Notes: a model not told the origin generated them from the letters alone. A stretch of 64,000 nucleotides of DNA from Lasiosphaeris hirsuta (GCA_030549175.1 JAUKUA010000005.1:62001-126000); one strand, 5' to 3'; numbered from the stretch's first letter, positions 32,518 through 43,248 are shown. Program-made: numbers and translations.

Positions 32518-32714
32518 TCAAGCCTTCTTGTGACGGTCCAAAACCTCCCTGTATCTCTTCAGGGCCGTAGTGACCCTTGCCAGCGACTGTTGGGACGCCT
32601 CCAAGTTCGTGGTCATGGCAGACAGCGAGTTTTGCGAGGCAGTGTATTTCTCCGTCATCTTGGTCAGTGCCCGATCCGCAATCTTGTTGTCTTCCAAGGC
32701 CTTGGTCAGCGAAT

Positions 32715-32752
<38 letters not shown>

Positions 32753-33160
32753 GAGGCCTCGTGGCCCTCGGTCACCTCTGAAAGTATGTCTCGTAGCTCT
32801 TGGTCACCTCGGCGAGTGACTTCTGGGATGTCTCGTAGTTCTTGACAGCCCCAGTCAGAGACTTCTGCGAGTTGTCACATTCCGCGGTGACCTTGGCCAA
32901 AGCCTCCCTCACCCTCCTAGTCTCGTCCGAATTGTCTTTATTCTCCTTGACCTTGACATCCCTGTCTTCAATGACCTTGGCTAAATCAGCCCGGCCTTGG
33001 GGAGCTGACCTGTCACGTTCTCGATGGTCTAGGGGATGGCGTTCGCGCCCATTGTCTCATGTCTCGTTGGCTTGTCAGCGCCCCTGACAGAGACAGGGGT
33101 GGGGTGCGTCGGGGATGGTTGTTGGGTTGGCATCAGGGACGGAGCCGGCTTTGTGGGTCA
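32518..33160 (-). pseudogene. Coiled-coil repeat gene, broken by a poly-A tract and frameshifts
   Basis: The minus strand encodes a repeated helical motif of about 14-15 residues: SQKSLTGAVKNYE, TSQKSLAEVTKSYE, ASQNSLSAMTTNLE, ASQQSLARVTTALK, ending RYREVLDRHKKA and the stop at 32518. Between the third and fourth units the frame is broken (TGA after TYFQR, about 32780) and a run of 34 A (plus-strand T34, 32717-32750) sits where a CAG-AAG pair would be expected. Upstream, a Pro/Thr/Gln-rich leader and TIENVTGQLPKAG are readable but interrupted by TAG codons and a frame change near 32990-33035. The shape (charged repeats, leucine every heptad) indicates a long coiled coil. Family unknown. Confidence 0.6.
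32717..32750 (+). repeat. Poly-T run of 34
   Basis: Uninterrupted T34 within the coiled-coil relic (poly-A on its coding strand). Such a length is prone to both biological slippage and assembly error. Confidence 0.95.
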
Positions 33161-33741
33161 ACAGTGCCCAAAGAATGAGGCTGGAGACCCCATATATATC
33201 GAGCTATTCGTCATCAGTTGCGCTTGAATCTATTGCCCGTCGATTCCCTCATGTGAAAAGGTTGCACTGTCTGCAGTGGCATTCCGGGCCGAGAAGCTGG
33301 CAAGCAGGGTTGGGCTTCGGCGGTGTTGCCAGGGTCAGTTGGTTGGACGCCGGTTGCGGTTGGGAATATCGGGCATGTAGCTGTCACAAACTACCGCCCT
33401 GCACTAAAAAGCACGGAACGTTCATTTACTTCTATGCAGTGGTCATTTCCCAACAATATTGTCATTTCAATATTAACAGACCTGGACACTATCGGGGGAT
33501 GCCAGGGAGTGGACGTACCGCAACCAAGTGACAGTTTCCACAAGCTGATTTGCCCCTCTCCTGGCAGACTGGAGAACAGGGAGTCCAGTTTGCGCAGATG
33601 ATCGGAATCACTAGGAATGCTGCCATAGCGATGGCTTCGGGAAGAATGGACTCGAGATGCCAGTAGTGAGTTTCAGCTCTTTAGGGCAAATAAACCAAGT
33701 TTGGCCGCTCTGACGCGTGAAAGGTGAGGGGAAGGGCTCCA

Positions 33742-34404
33742 TCATTCGAGTATGAGAAAGCGCATGAGATCTGCACTGAGGCCCACCACTGAGGAAGATG
33801 TGCGACCATGACAAGTCATATTCAGGCTCCCTGAAAACTTTTCATTTTCGACTTGCATAGATTGGACATTGGGTGGATACACTCCAGTCAGTAGAGCTGC
33901 CAGCTCAATTGTCTCCCACGGATTCGCACCGCGTCTATTTTGCGAGTGTGTAGAACCCACAGCCCAACAACGGGACCAGGACATCTTTGATATCTGGTGC
34001 TAGTTATGTGACTCCCAAAAAGTTGATGCTAAAGTGACATTGTGTGGAGGCACAAATACTCGTGGCCGAAACATACCTACCTTGGACAAGTACCGATTCG
34101 CTGCCTGAAGGCTCAGTGTCACATCGATAGCTTCACCAGGCAAGTTGAACCCAATCGGGTTGCTTGCAAAGGGCATAACCGAGTAGTAAGAGCTTTCACA
34201 TAACTTCCCAACATTTTCCTGCCCGTCATCCCTGCTTCCACCCGTGCCAAGCTGACGTCTGAAGAGCCTTGAGAGCTGGCGTTGGTTAGTAGCCGTGTGG
34301 AGAATTACAAACAAGCTTTTAACTTGTCGCCTCACTTCTGTCGATTGGATCCCGTTCGCTGTCGGGATCAAAGGATCGCTGCCAGAGATCGCGAAGCCAG
34401 GCAT
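33742..34404 (-). CDS. Unrecognised protein, two-exon model
   Basis: Exons 34404-34081 and 33984-33742, intron 34080-33985 with a strong GTAGGT donor and a CAAAG acceptor; 188 aa. The part around the junction is convincingly coding: SVMPFASNPIGFNLPGEA, DVTLSLQAANRYLSK, then WETIELAALLTGVYPPNVQ. Ends are unsure: the frame beyond 33810 shifts to one with YDLSWSHIFLSGGPQ, so the real 3' end may lie further left (to 33611) through another exon. Another conserved-looking frame lies upstream at 34719-34408. I know no family for it. It may be a complete but poorly modelled gene or a partly decayed one. Confidence 0.4.
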
Positions 34405-34948
34405 CTTCTATTGGATATTATTTATGGGCGTTACGCCAAGCGAAGACACATGGTGGCATGCTCCAATCCCAAGTTCATTCGCGACTTGGCCCGCAATCTC
34501 GCCGCTTTTGCGACATCCCAGGACAAGATAAGACAGACTTTCTTCCCCACGACGCTCGAGCATTTCCCCGGCAATGACTTCAGACCTTTTTACTGCTGCC
34601 CTAATCGCGACACTTTCCCCGTTATCCTTCTTCCCTATCCGTATCCCCAGCGCTATCCCCAACGGATCTCGACAACACGAGTCCAAACATATTGCGGAGC
34701 CAAAAGGTAATAAGCCCAATAGAACTCTCTCTCCTTGGATTAAATGATGATCTTGGAAAATCGCACGTTGCTTAATAATACAAAGATTACTTACTTTTTA
34801 CCCAAGTAACCACACAAATCATCAGAGCCGCGCACTTTCCTTTACAGTCGGCAAGATGGAGACAATTCCAACGTTTGAAGAGTAAACCATGGCCTCCCCA
34901 AAATGGCCCGGCAGACACAAGAGCTAAGATCTAATTCCAACTGGCAGA

Positions 34949-35815
34949 ATGATTTCTTCCAAGGCATACAAATTCACCATCGGCCCCAACAAACGCGAGT
35001 TCGTCATGCATTCGGCACTCGTGGCAGCACAAAGCCGGGCATTCAACCAGCTCGTCCACGGCGGATTCAAGGAGGCAGAGGAGTTGCACACTGAGCTAAA
35101 ATCGGTGAGCGAGGAGACCTTCGTTCTCTTTTCGCAATATGCCTACACTGGAGACTACGAATTGCTGGAACTCAATCCACGGCGTCGGGTAGATGTGCAA
35201 GAGGTAGAGGAGGCGTTGCAGTGCTATGAGCCTCCCGCGGATGAAGCCTTGGCAGAGGCCGAGCCGGGGCCTGCGATTGAGGTCGCAGCTGAGGCCGAGC
35301 CTGCCGTCGGCCCGGGTTGGATCTGGGAGGGAACAACTTCGAAAAAAGCCAAGAACAAAAAATTGAAAGGGAAGCGATCTGTCTCAAAGTACACGTACAA
35401 CCGGACCGATTTGTGGAAGGATTTCACGTTGGCATGCTCTATTGGTGTGGAACCACCACCAAAGCGACCCGGCGTGGTAATAGACAATGGCAATGTCCTC
35501 CTCTCGCACGCTCAACTTTACGTCTTTGCCGACTGTTATGGAATAGCTAGGCTGTCCGAGCTGTCCTTCGATAGGCTGGGAAATGCGCTGTTGGAGATGA
35601 AGGTCACACCCGAGCTGGTAGCGGATGTCATTGAGTTGCTCGGCTATTGTTATGATGAGCCAACCCCACCAAGACTCAGGAACCATTTGGTTCTGTATGC
35701 TGCGTGTAAGGCGGATAAGCTATGGAGCAACATGCAGTTCAAGGAGCTCGTGACGACGCACGGTGATTTCACGGCCGCGCTTTTGGGTGTTATGATAGAG
35801 GGCCAGGTTCATTGA
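34949..35815 (+). CDS. BTB/POZ domain protein
   Basis: Single exon, 288 aa. The N-terminal 70 residues match fungal BTB proteins: KAYKFTIGPNKREFVMHSAL, then an Ala-Gln-Ser-Arg helix and SEETFVLFSQYAYTGDYELL. An acidic/Ala-rich spacer (about 85-125) and a Lys-rich patch follow. The C-terminal half (HAQLYVFADCYGIARLSEL, then LVLYAACKADKLWSN) is the conserved BTB-associated helical region seen in these short fungal proteins. Such proteins are thought to dimerise and act as adaptors, often for Cul3 ubiquitin ligase; the partner here is unknown. The ATG at 34949 is right before the domain. Confidence 0.88.
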   Translation: MISSKAYKFTIGPNKREFVMHSALVAAQSRAFNQLVHGGFKEAEELHTELKSVSEETFVLFSQYAYTGDYELLELNPRRRVDVQEVEEALQCYEPPADEALAEAEPGPAIEVAAEAEPAVGPGWIWEGTTSKKAKNKKLKGKRSVSKYTYNRTDLWKDFTLACSIGVEPPPKRPGVVIDNGNVLLSHAQLYVFADCYGIARLSELSFDRLGNALLEMKVTPELVADVIELLGYCYDEPTPPRLRNHLVLYAACKADKLWSNMQFKELVTTHGDFTAALLGVMIEGQVH

Positions 35816-36442
35816 TCGCACCCTGCAGAGAGCTTGTCGGTTGGAGGATGACCGCTGGTGAGAGCAAAATCTAAGACCTAGTGGTACTCTAGGCAACAAC
35901 ATGATAAGGGCATCACTATGAACGACCCCTACCAGAGCTACCCTGTGAGAGTGAAGCCATTGGTGTCTGAGAGCTTAACCTTCAACCCTCAGATCACCAA
36001 TCGTGTTTTCCATTGTTCCATTGTGCGCATTTCTGCCAATACAGGTCCGTACCAGACTTGTACACGCCAGCTGGATGGCCACCCTCCCGAGCATATTACG
36101 CCCTCTCGCCCCAGGAGAGGGGAGGTTAAAGTGGATGCCGATTATGGGTGGGTAAATCACTGAGGTAGGCGGCGATGCGAAAGTTTTCTATTCACACAAC
36201 AAACATTGGCAAACAGAGAGGGCACGGTAGCTTTCCAGCATGAAAGAGCCCTTGAATTCATGGAGCTTGCTCAAAGTTTTCAAACCTCACATTGAACTGT
36301 CACGGTCCAAAGCATTCTTCCTCATCCATTCCATAATCGTAACGCAACTAAAGTGTCCCCTTATCGCAAAAATACCAGCATCCCCCCCAAGAGTAACCGC
36401 CCAACTCGTCATATGCCCTCTCAACACATAATCACGGCTTAT
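35816..36442. other. Intergenic, nothing recognised
   Basis: About 630 bases between the BTB gene and the 3' end of the next gene; only chance ORFs. Confidence 0.45.
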
Positions 36443-36883
36443 TCAGCTGCAAAAGACCGTGGCGAAGCGAGCGCGGAAGATGCCTGGGTCGTCTGCCCTG
36501 AAACACTGCGAGTCATTGACATCGATAGCGACGCCATCACGGAGAGGCGAGCAGGTGTTGTCATTATTGAAAACGACGCGGCAGCCGGGCGCAAGATTGA
36601 GGGAGCCTGGAACAAACCGGAAGCTACCAAAGACTGGCAACGGGTTGTCAATCTCGCGACACAGGTTCTCGATAACAGTGGCGCCTCCGAGGAATCCGTC
36701 GCAGGTTGAGCTATCAAAGACGTGCATGATGACGGAGCTACTCTGGGCGGCGACCGAGCTGGCTAGGGTGGTGGCGGTGGCGGTGGCGATCTGGGTAGGA
36801 ATTGGTAAGAGTTTTTTCAATTTCTTTTATCTGGCTTTGATTTTGAGATTGAGAAGTTAAGGACTCACGCTGAAAAGACGCAT
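36443..36883 (-). CDS. Small secreted cysteine-containing protein (six Cys), two exons
   Basis: A five-codon first exon (36883-36869, MRLFS) is joined by a 78-nt intron (GTGAGT..CCCAG, 36868-36791) to exon 36790-36443; product 120 aa. Joining the exons creates a proper signal peptide (MRLFS then IATATATTLASSVAAQ), which neither exon gives alone. The mature part has six cysteines (STC, NLC, PGC, NTC, SQC and a penultimate Cys), a number that allows three disulfides. No family recognised; size, export signal and Cys content fit an effector-like or wall-associated protein. A TATATAAG element lies about 126 bases upstream of the ATG. Confidence 0.75.
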
Positions 36884-37008
36884 TGTTAAAAATATTCTAT
36901 GTTTTGCTAATTGGGTTGTAGATTGGGGATTGGGCCAAAGGGTAGTGGTTGTTCAGGTCGTTGTGCTGGTGGGTAGAATAAGGCGTTGAAAAGCTGTGCA
37001 GAGCTCAC

Positions 37009-37016
37009 TTATATAT
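37009..37016 (-). promoter_or_regulatory. TATA box of the six-Cys secreted protein gene
   Basis: TATATAAG on the minus strand, about 126 bases before the ATG at 36883. Confidence 0.5.
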
Positions 37017-38231
37017 GTCCACATGCTGGCGCAAGGCTTAGTTTTCTAATAGGTACCTAGTCCATTTTGCAGTTTCGAGAACTACATTCGGACACACGGT
37101 AATGAGCAACTCGAATCGAGTCGTCGCAATAGAGATCGCTCTTGAGAATCATTGGGCCAAGTTTCTGTCGGCTGACCGTTGGAATATGGCAATCTCACTT
37201 CTCTGTTATGCATTGTGATGATGTTGTGAACTGGTCATTGTCTCTCTTGGCAATTACCAGTGCTTACAACCGTCTCACCTTTGTCAGCGTCTCGCTGCCC
37301 AAACTACACCTGCTGCCCAATGAATTACCGGTATCTAATTTTTCACGGCATGAGTAAAGTTGCCTAAGCACCTGTGAATTTCTTCTCCAGATAGTTTGGC
37401 AAGGTCATCACTGCAAAGCATCGTCCCCAGCTGACCCAAACTTACCCAAAGTATGAGCTGAGGCTTCCCGGGGAAATACCAAAACGTGCACCAAGTGCCT
37501 ATATTTAACTTCACATCGAGGCCCTCCCTCGCATTTTGAAGTTTTCAATGGCCCAATGCCAACGGTAAAGGCACTTGTATGGACTTGAAGGAAGGCGTCT
37601 CCTCAATACCTCGTCGGCGGCTGTGTTGAACTAGAATAAGCTGTGATAAGTGAGCTTACACCGAAGGCAGCAGTTGCTCAACGAGGCGGGTGGAATGAGC
37701 GGTACCGGCGGTAGAAGAGACACGTTAGAGCAGGGTCCGATGAGAAATTAAATGATTTCAAGGGGCAATCAGCCTCGGAGCTGATATTAACGCGACCACA
37801 TGATGGAACTCGATCATATTCAGCTCCTCCACATCTCTACCTACCCGATGATATGCGTGTATGTTTATAGAATTCTATCTTCTAATCCACGGACTTCCTG
37901 AATGGAAACTGTCGCCGGATATGTGCTAGTATGTGCGCTCACATATTTGGAATTGCCCCTCTTATAATATCAGACTTCCGATTTGCGATGGCATTGCGGA
38001 GATGGAGATGATTCTTGAGGATAGCTGATCAACACAGAAGTTAGCAACTAGTATACGCTCAAAAACAGTAAGCGTGGGCGAAAAGTGAGATGTGAGAACA
38101 AACCCTGAAAGACGTCAATCTGGTAGCATCCATAGCTGAATGCGCAACGCACAATCTCGGCAATAAAGTACGATCTCAGTCGATTGTCGTTTGCGGCACT
38201 GAGACCAACAAGGTTTCTACGCCGCTCCACG
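37017..38231. other. Intergenic, nothing recognised
   Basis: About 1.2 kb without a supported gene. Mixed composition, somewhat AT-rich at 37840-38060; no repeat unit or domain relic found. Confidence 0.45.
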
Positions 38232-40018
38232 TTAGGTCAAAACAAAGACAAGGCCCAAGACAAAAAAGAGGGGGACATACACCCAAACATATACATATGG
38301 CAGCCCCATCCACGCCTTCAGCCCAATGAATCTGTTATTCTCACATATGGCCAAAGCATCCATCTCATCAGCCGGCCCGAAACCAAACCCATGCCACCCA
38401 CCCGACAGCGTCCGGCGCATGATCCGCGCAGCCAGGGCGCAGGTCTCCAGAAACAGGCCCGACACGTTCTTGGCGGCGCCCGGGCGGTCAGCAACGGCAT
38501 CCAACAGCTGGTCCACGGCCTCGTCCTGGGCAAACGTGCTGGGTGCGTCGGAGGCGAAGAATCGTCGAAACGAGCCGTTCGCGGCCGACAGCACGGCTTC
38601 CAGCTGCCCGCGGATGGCCGGATCGACGTATTGGGCGGCCAATGAGAAGTCCTCGTTGTTGCAGAGGAGGAGGGGGCAGGAGAGGAGCTGGTCGCCCGCC
38701 AAGAAGCCGTCGGGCGTTGTTAGGTGCGTGGTTAGCGCCGGGCCGAGGACGTTGAATGCCAGGGGCGTGTCCAGGCAGATGCACTGGAGGATATCGGCCC
38801 TGTTTTGGTTGCGCGGGTTGGTTAGCCGACGGGTGGGTGGGACGAATAGGCACGGGGGAGGAGGGGGGGGGGAGAGCAGGTGTGGTTTAGGTGTGGTTTA
38901 GGTGTGGTTTACATGATGACAATGTGCTGCATGACGTCGGGCATCTTGTGCAGCCCGCCGCGCGACTTGATAAAGCTCTCGACGGCGGCGAGGTGGGTTA
39001 TCGCGCGGCGATTGAGTCGGAACATCTACTTTGGCGCAGGAAATTAGTGCAGCCCTCGGGAGACGAGGTGGCCTGGGAACCTGCCTCGAACATGCCCAGG
39101 ATGACAACGGGATACACGACATCGTGCAGCTCCCTCTCGTCGGCGCCGTCGATGAACCGCTGCAGCTCCTTTACAGCCTGGTACTCGTAGTAGGGATACA
39201 CTATCGTCTCGGTGCCGCGGACGGCATCCAGCACGCCCGCCGTCAGCAGCCAGCCAATGTAAATGCACGCGGCCTTGGACAGATCGGGCCGGAAGTAGCT
39301 CGGCTGGCGGAAGCCGACGAGGATGAAGGCCTCGTCGAGGTAGGACGAATAGGAACCGCAGCGGCTCAGGTAGTCCTGAAAGGTGCGCGCGTCGACGCCC
39401 GTCATGTGGGTGGACCGCGGAGGCGCGCCGCGGAGGTCCCAGGGGTTGTTGTTGCTGCCGTGGAGCCGCCGGCGCGCATCATAGGCCCTGGCGACAACGG
39501 CTTTGTCGCGCTTGCGGCTGCTGTTGGGCGCGGGGCGCTGCGATGGGCGGCCCGCCGTCTGCTGTGCTACCGCACCTCCGCGCTTGGCCTGGGCCTGGTC
39601 GTCGTTTTCCTCCTCGAGGGCCGGAGCCAGCCTGCGAGTCCCACAGCACCGGTTAGCCACGACTTTCCCAAATAGGGCATTGCTCGATTCGAGGCCAGCC
39701 CGTCGCCTCGGCTGCGGTTCAAGTTGTCGCGCAGGCGGGCGCGGGCGGGTGCGAGCGAATGACACGGCGAGTTACTTACGGGCGGACGCTCAAGACGGAC
39801 GTGGTGGCGTCGGTTGTTCCTGGTGTTGGCACCAGTTAGAACCTCACTACATGTCGCGATGCACGCAATACTTGGCCAGAGGGCTCGCCGGCGCCCCACT
39901 TACCCCCGGATCTCGCCTGCTTCTGCTGGCCGCGGACCGAGACCATGGCCTGCGACCGGACGATGCGCTGCTGCTTCTTGTCCAGGCTCGGCCCACCATA
40001 GTTCACAAAGACAGACAT
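38232..40018 (-). CDS. Fungal-specific transcription-factor-like protein without zinc cluster, five exons
   Basis: Exons 40018-39904, 39819-39780, 39631-39085, 39025-38913, 38799-38232; product 460 aa. The N-terminus (FVNYGGPSLDKKQQRIVRSQ then a basic VRGQQKQAR) is typical of a group of fungal regulators that lack the Cys6 cluster but keep its helical domain. Conserved later parts are THMTGVDARTFQDYLSRCG, YIGWLLTAGVLDAV, HLAAVESFIKSRGGLHKMPD and DILQCICLDTPLAFNVLG. The protein ends in a hydrophobic segment (YVWVYVPLFFVLGLVFVL) that could anchor it in a membrane, which is odd for a regulator. Introns 1, 2 and 4 are GT..AG with CTAAC sites; intron 4 holds an 11-bp triplicated repeat. Intron 3 (39084-39026) fits only with a GC donor (separate entry). 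Confidence 0.75.
38880..38911 (+). repeat. 11-bp tandem repeat, three copies, within an intron
   Basis: GTGTGGTTTAG repeated three times at the 5' end of the fourth intron of the regulator-like gene; the last copy overlaps the donor site. Confidence 0.85.
39026..39084 (-). other. Candidate GC..AG intron
   Basis: The 59-nt interval GCAGGT...GTAG, preceded by GAG, with ACTAAT as branch-like site, joins GMFE to MFRLNRR in frame. The only GT donor nearby (one base inside, GTTCCC) gives the wrong phase with every acceptor that keeps the next exon open. Confidence 0.5.
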
Positions 40019-40554
40019 GGTTCAAGTGGCCTCGGGGTCTGGTGAGGTGCTCGATAGGTAGTCTGAGGGGTGAGTGACGATGGGTGAGATGGCCAAGTTG
40101 GGGAGCACTGGGTGAGACAGCGTGGCCAGCAGAGGTACTACTTGGGAGATGAAGAGCGGCAATAATAGGACTAGTATCGGACACCAGCATTCGACCCTTC
40201 GGCTTGAATGCAGGTTGTGGCTGTGGCCTTGGACCGAGAAGCTGACCCTGGCCAGGAGTTGTTGAGAATCGAGGTCGTGCCGTGGACCGCGCCGAGCTGC
40301 CAGGAGAGTGGAGCGCCGAACCCTGCATCAAGGAATGACAAGGATCTGTAGAGCCGTCTTGGCCACGATGCCAAGGTCGCGCTTGTTGGCCTCGTGCGAG
40401 CGCGATTGGATCCGAGCATTTGCCCTTTTGGGTCGTAGTGTGTATTCCTCTGTCACTGCTTCAGGCTTGAGCCGCGATATACCGCGCAAAAGTCCGGCTG
40501 CGCCCCCCTTGATATTCTAGACCTCATATTCTATGCCTCTCTCTCTACATGGAA
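40019..40554. other. Intergenic
   Basis: About 540 bases between two minus-strand genes: promoter of the regulator-like gene and 3' flank of the oxidoreductase. No further feature seen. Confidence 0.45.
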
Positions 40555-41783
40555 TCAGACAAAGCAAAGTACTAGTGTGCCGAGCCCCCCCTTGCCCGTC
40601 GCGACCATCTCACACTTCTCCTTCACGGCCTCAATATCATTGATATCCACCACCGTCATGACGGCCTTGATCTTTCCGGCCGCGATCCACTCGCCGGCCC
40701 GCTCCAGCGCCTCTCTGTCGCCCATATTCCCCGACACGAAATCCTGCTTCACGTTCGTCCCCCTCAGCTTCCACGCGTACCAGCAGTGCACCACATTCAC
40801 GAGCGAGACAATCAGCCATAGCAGCGGCGCATTCAGCGTGCCCATGACCTTCCGGATCGTCGCGGCGCTCGGCACGCTCGCGATGCTGACCACGGCACCA
40901 GTCTCGGGATTCGCAAGCGGGAACGTGCCGACCATGTCCCTCTGCGAATTCAGCACCAGATCCACGCTCCCCCTCCCAACCGCGTCCACCACATCCTCGG
41001 TCGTATAATCAACCACCTGATCCACCACCCCCGCCCCCAACAACCTCTCAACCATCGGCACCTTGGCCGTCGACACGGTCGCCACCACCCGGCGCGCGCC
41101 GTACACATTCCTCACCACCTGCACAAACATGGCCCCGCAATTACTCAACCCACCCGTGACAAACACGGCCTTACCCTCGAGCGTACTCTCCGCCGGCTGC
41201 CCCGTCAGCTCAAAGTAGCGGCGCACGCACTGCAGTGCCGTGACGGCCTGGCCGTTGCCCAGCGCCGCGGCCTCGGCGAAGCTGAGGTACGCCGGTTTCG
41301 GCATCAGAAAGGTCGCCGGGCAGATGGCGTAGTCGGACGCGAAGCCGGGTTTGGGCGGCGGGAAGAGGCCGTGCGCGAAGTATGCGCCGTAGACGGCGGT
41401 GCCGGGTGCCAGGGTGGTTACGGCTGTGCCGACGGCCGTGATGATCCCGGCGCCGCTGAGGCCAATTCGGAGGGGGAATCTGGCGGCGGGGGGGGAGGGG
41501 GGTTGGGTTAGGGAGGGTGAGAGCTAAGAGGGGGAGGAGGGAGGAGGGGGAGGAGGGAGGAGGGGGAGGGCCAGAGGGCGGGGGAGGGTCGGGAGTGGGA
41601 GGCGTACTCTGCTTTCTCAAAGAATCGGCCCATGCCCGCGGCGATTAGTGTGTCGCCTGTCATGATCGATGCCGCGTGGACGCGGATGAGCACGTCGTCG
41701 GGGTTGGTGAGGGTTGGGATGGGGAGGTCCAGCACTTCGTATTGCGACGGCTTGCTGTACTTGCGGACGGCGAGGGAGCGCAT
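40555..41783 (-). CDS. MDR-family quinone oxidoreductase-like protein, two exons
   Basis: Exons 41783-41608 and 41479-40555, intron 41607-41480 with GTACGC..GCCAG ends and an extremely C/T-rich body; product 366 aa. The N-terminal GroES-like part has YEVLDLPIPTLTNPDDVLIRV and GMGRFFEKAEFPLRIGLSGA, without the zinc ligands of alcohol dehydrogenases. The Rossmann part has VFVTGGLSNCGAMFVQV and later ARRVVATVSTAK and VDQVVDYTTEDVV. It therefore looks like an NADPH-dependent quinone/enoyl reductase of the MDR superfamily. The substrate is unknown. It lies in a regulator-rich region with an SDR, which would suit a small metabolic cluster. Confidence 0.88.
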
Positions 41784-42130
41784 CGTGAATGTTTTCGGTA
41801 GGTGATTTGCTGCGTCGTAGAGGTCGTGGCAAAAGATGAAGTCGATTCCGATTGCGTAAGGGACGTAAAAGGCCGACTTCCAACGGTGTCTTTTATCGTG
41901 GGATCCCTTTATTGTCGTGATCGGGACGCAATTGCCCCGCTATGTCGCCGAAAGTGGCAAGTTGGCATTCGATACAAAGTACGGACAGGCAGCTGTCAGC
42001 CCGCGCGTACACGCCTCAAATTGTACGGACCTCGTCGGTACCTGGATTGCAAAGAACATCCTTCGATAAAGTTTTTTAGGGCTTCGAGTGTAGTGAAAAT
42101 ATAAGTTACCTTGAGCAGCCCCCCTCCCTA
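41784..42130. other. Intergenic
   Basis: About 350 bases, promoter side of the MDR gene and 3' side of the next gene; nothing recognised. Confidence 0.4.
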
Positions 42131-43093
42131 CTACTGCCTGTTGAGATATCGTACAGCATTGAATAGGAGATACTGCGTATACAGAGCGTGGAGTTCGTAA
42201 ACCAGCCAAGGCACCCGTCTAAAGTCTCTCTTGGATCGGCCGCGAGGAAACAGCTGCGCGCATTCGACCGAGACGTAAACCACGCGGGCCATTTCGCCAG
42301 AGATCTTCTCCACCATCCACTCCTGGTATCCTCCCTGCATCAACCGCCAAGGGAGCCAGTCGACCGCTGCCCTGTCCACCGCCCTCATCGTCGCATCCGG
42401 AACTTTCCAGTACATCACAGCGCCCGCCGCGGCGCTTTCGGTCCCGGCGATCGCGACCGCCGTCCGGTTTGATGGGAACCTGGTGAGAGGTTGAGCGACA
42501 TCCCCAGGGAGAGTCTGCGGCCGGATATCCCGGCCTGTCGCCGAGCTCCACACCCCGAGCAGGAAGGCGCCGAGGCCGGATCCGTTCCCGAACAGACGGG
42601 TCCCGGGGCAAAAGGACAGCGGCGGAACGTCTTTGTCCAACAGCCACGAGTCGGGCCCGGCTCCTCGGGCGTCAAGGAAAGCGGCGACTAGATTCTGCGC
42701 CAGGCGGAGTGGTTCATCCGCGCCACCATCTGTGTCGGTTTCGTGTTGTGGGTGATGTTGCTTGGCTCTGTACTTCTCCAGAGCCGATATCGGGATTTCT
42801 GCTTGGATCGCCACAAAGGAGGGAATCCAGTGCGTTTTCTCGTCGCTCCCCGACCACGAGGACAGAATCGTTGACTGGCTTAGCCCCCACGATGCCCGAG
42901 ACGTCGTTTCGCCGCCATTCTCGATCAAATTACGACACGCGCTTGCTTTAGGAAGCGCGTGGAGAGGAATGCTGGGATATGTTTGGTCGAGTTTGCGCTT
43001 GCTCAGAAATGCCGTGCCTACTCCCAAGACACCCAGGGAGAGGAGGCCGCCGAGCAGTCGGGGCTGGCTTTGAACGAGGCTAAGAAGCCCCAT
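42131..43093 (-). CDS. Unknown fungal protein with N-terminal membrane anchor
   Basis: Single exon, 320 aa from ATG 43093; the frame is open to 43219 but the extra 42 residues are Pro/Thr-rich and unlike a start. The N-terminus (LLGGLLSLGVLGVGTAFLSK) forms one hydrophobic segment followed by a basic residue, so the protein is probably anchored to an inner membrane. The remainder is soluble: ACRNLIENGG, WIPSFVAIQAEIP, a segment with FCPGTRLFGNGSG, and a C-terminal block VPWLVYELHALYTQYLLFN. I recognise a conserved fungal hypothetical with this layout but no function. A conserved Cys (ECAQLF) near the end could be functional. Confidence 0.7.
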   Translation of the reverse strand: MGLLSLVQSQPRLLGGLLSLGVLGVGTAFLSKRKLDQTYPSIPLHALPKASACRNLIENGGETTSRASWGLSQSTILSSWSGSDEKTHWIPSFVAIQAEIPISALEKYRAKQHHPQHETDTDGGADEPLRLAQNLVAAFLDARGAGPDSWLLDKDVPPLSFCPGTRLFGNGSGLGAFLLGVWSSATGRDIRPQTLPGDVAQPLTRFPSNRTAVAIAGTESAAAGAVMYWKVPDATMRAVDRAAVDWLPWRLMQGGYQEWMVEKISGEMARVVYVSVECAQLFPRGRSKRDFRRVPWLVYELHALYTQYLLFNAVRYLNRQ

Positions 43094-43220
43094 AATAGGT
43101 GTAGGTGAGCTGAAACACACGTCCGTGTTGATTGTGGCGGGGCTGGGGGTTTTTGTAGTCTGACACAGCCTCGGGGGAACTCGGGCAGGGGGGGTCCGGG
43201 GAGAACCGGTTGAGCGCAAA

Positions 43221-43248
43221 GTCGTGAGTCGTGAGTCGTGAGTCGTGA
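43221..43248 (+). repeat. 7-bp tandem repeat, four copies
   Basis: GTCGTGA repeated four times in the 43094-43503 intergenic interval, which holds no other feature that I can support. Confidence 0.9.

Noticed and set aside
34282..34710. 142-codon plus-strand ORF opposite the 33742-34404 gene
   Set aside because: No motif and Arg/Pro-rich; the minus strand contains a good donor site and continuous coding character.
39031..40045. Plus-strand ORFs of 180-214 codons opposite the regulator-like gene
   Set aside because: Antisense shadows; the minus strand joins into a recognisable TF-like protein through consistent introns.
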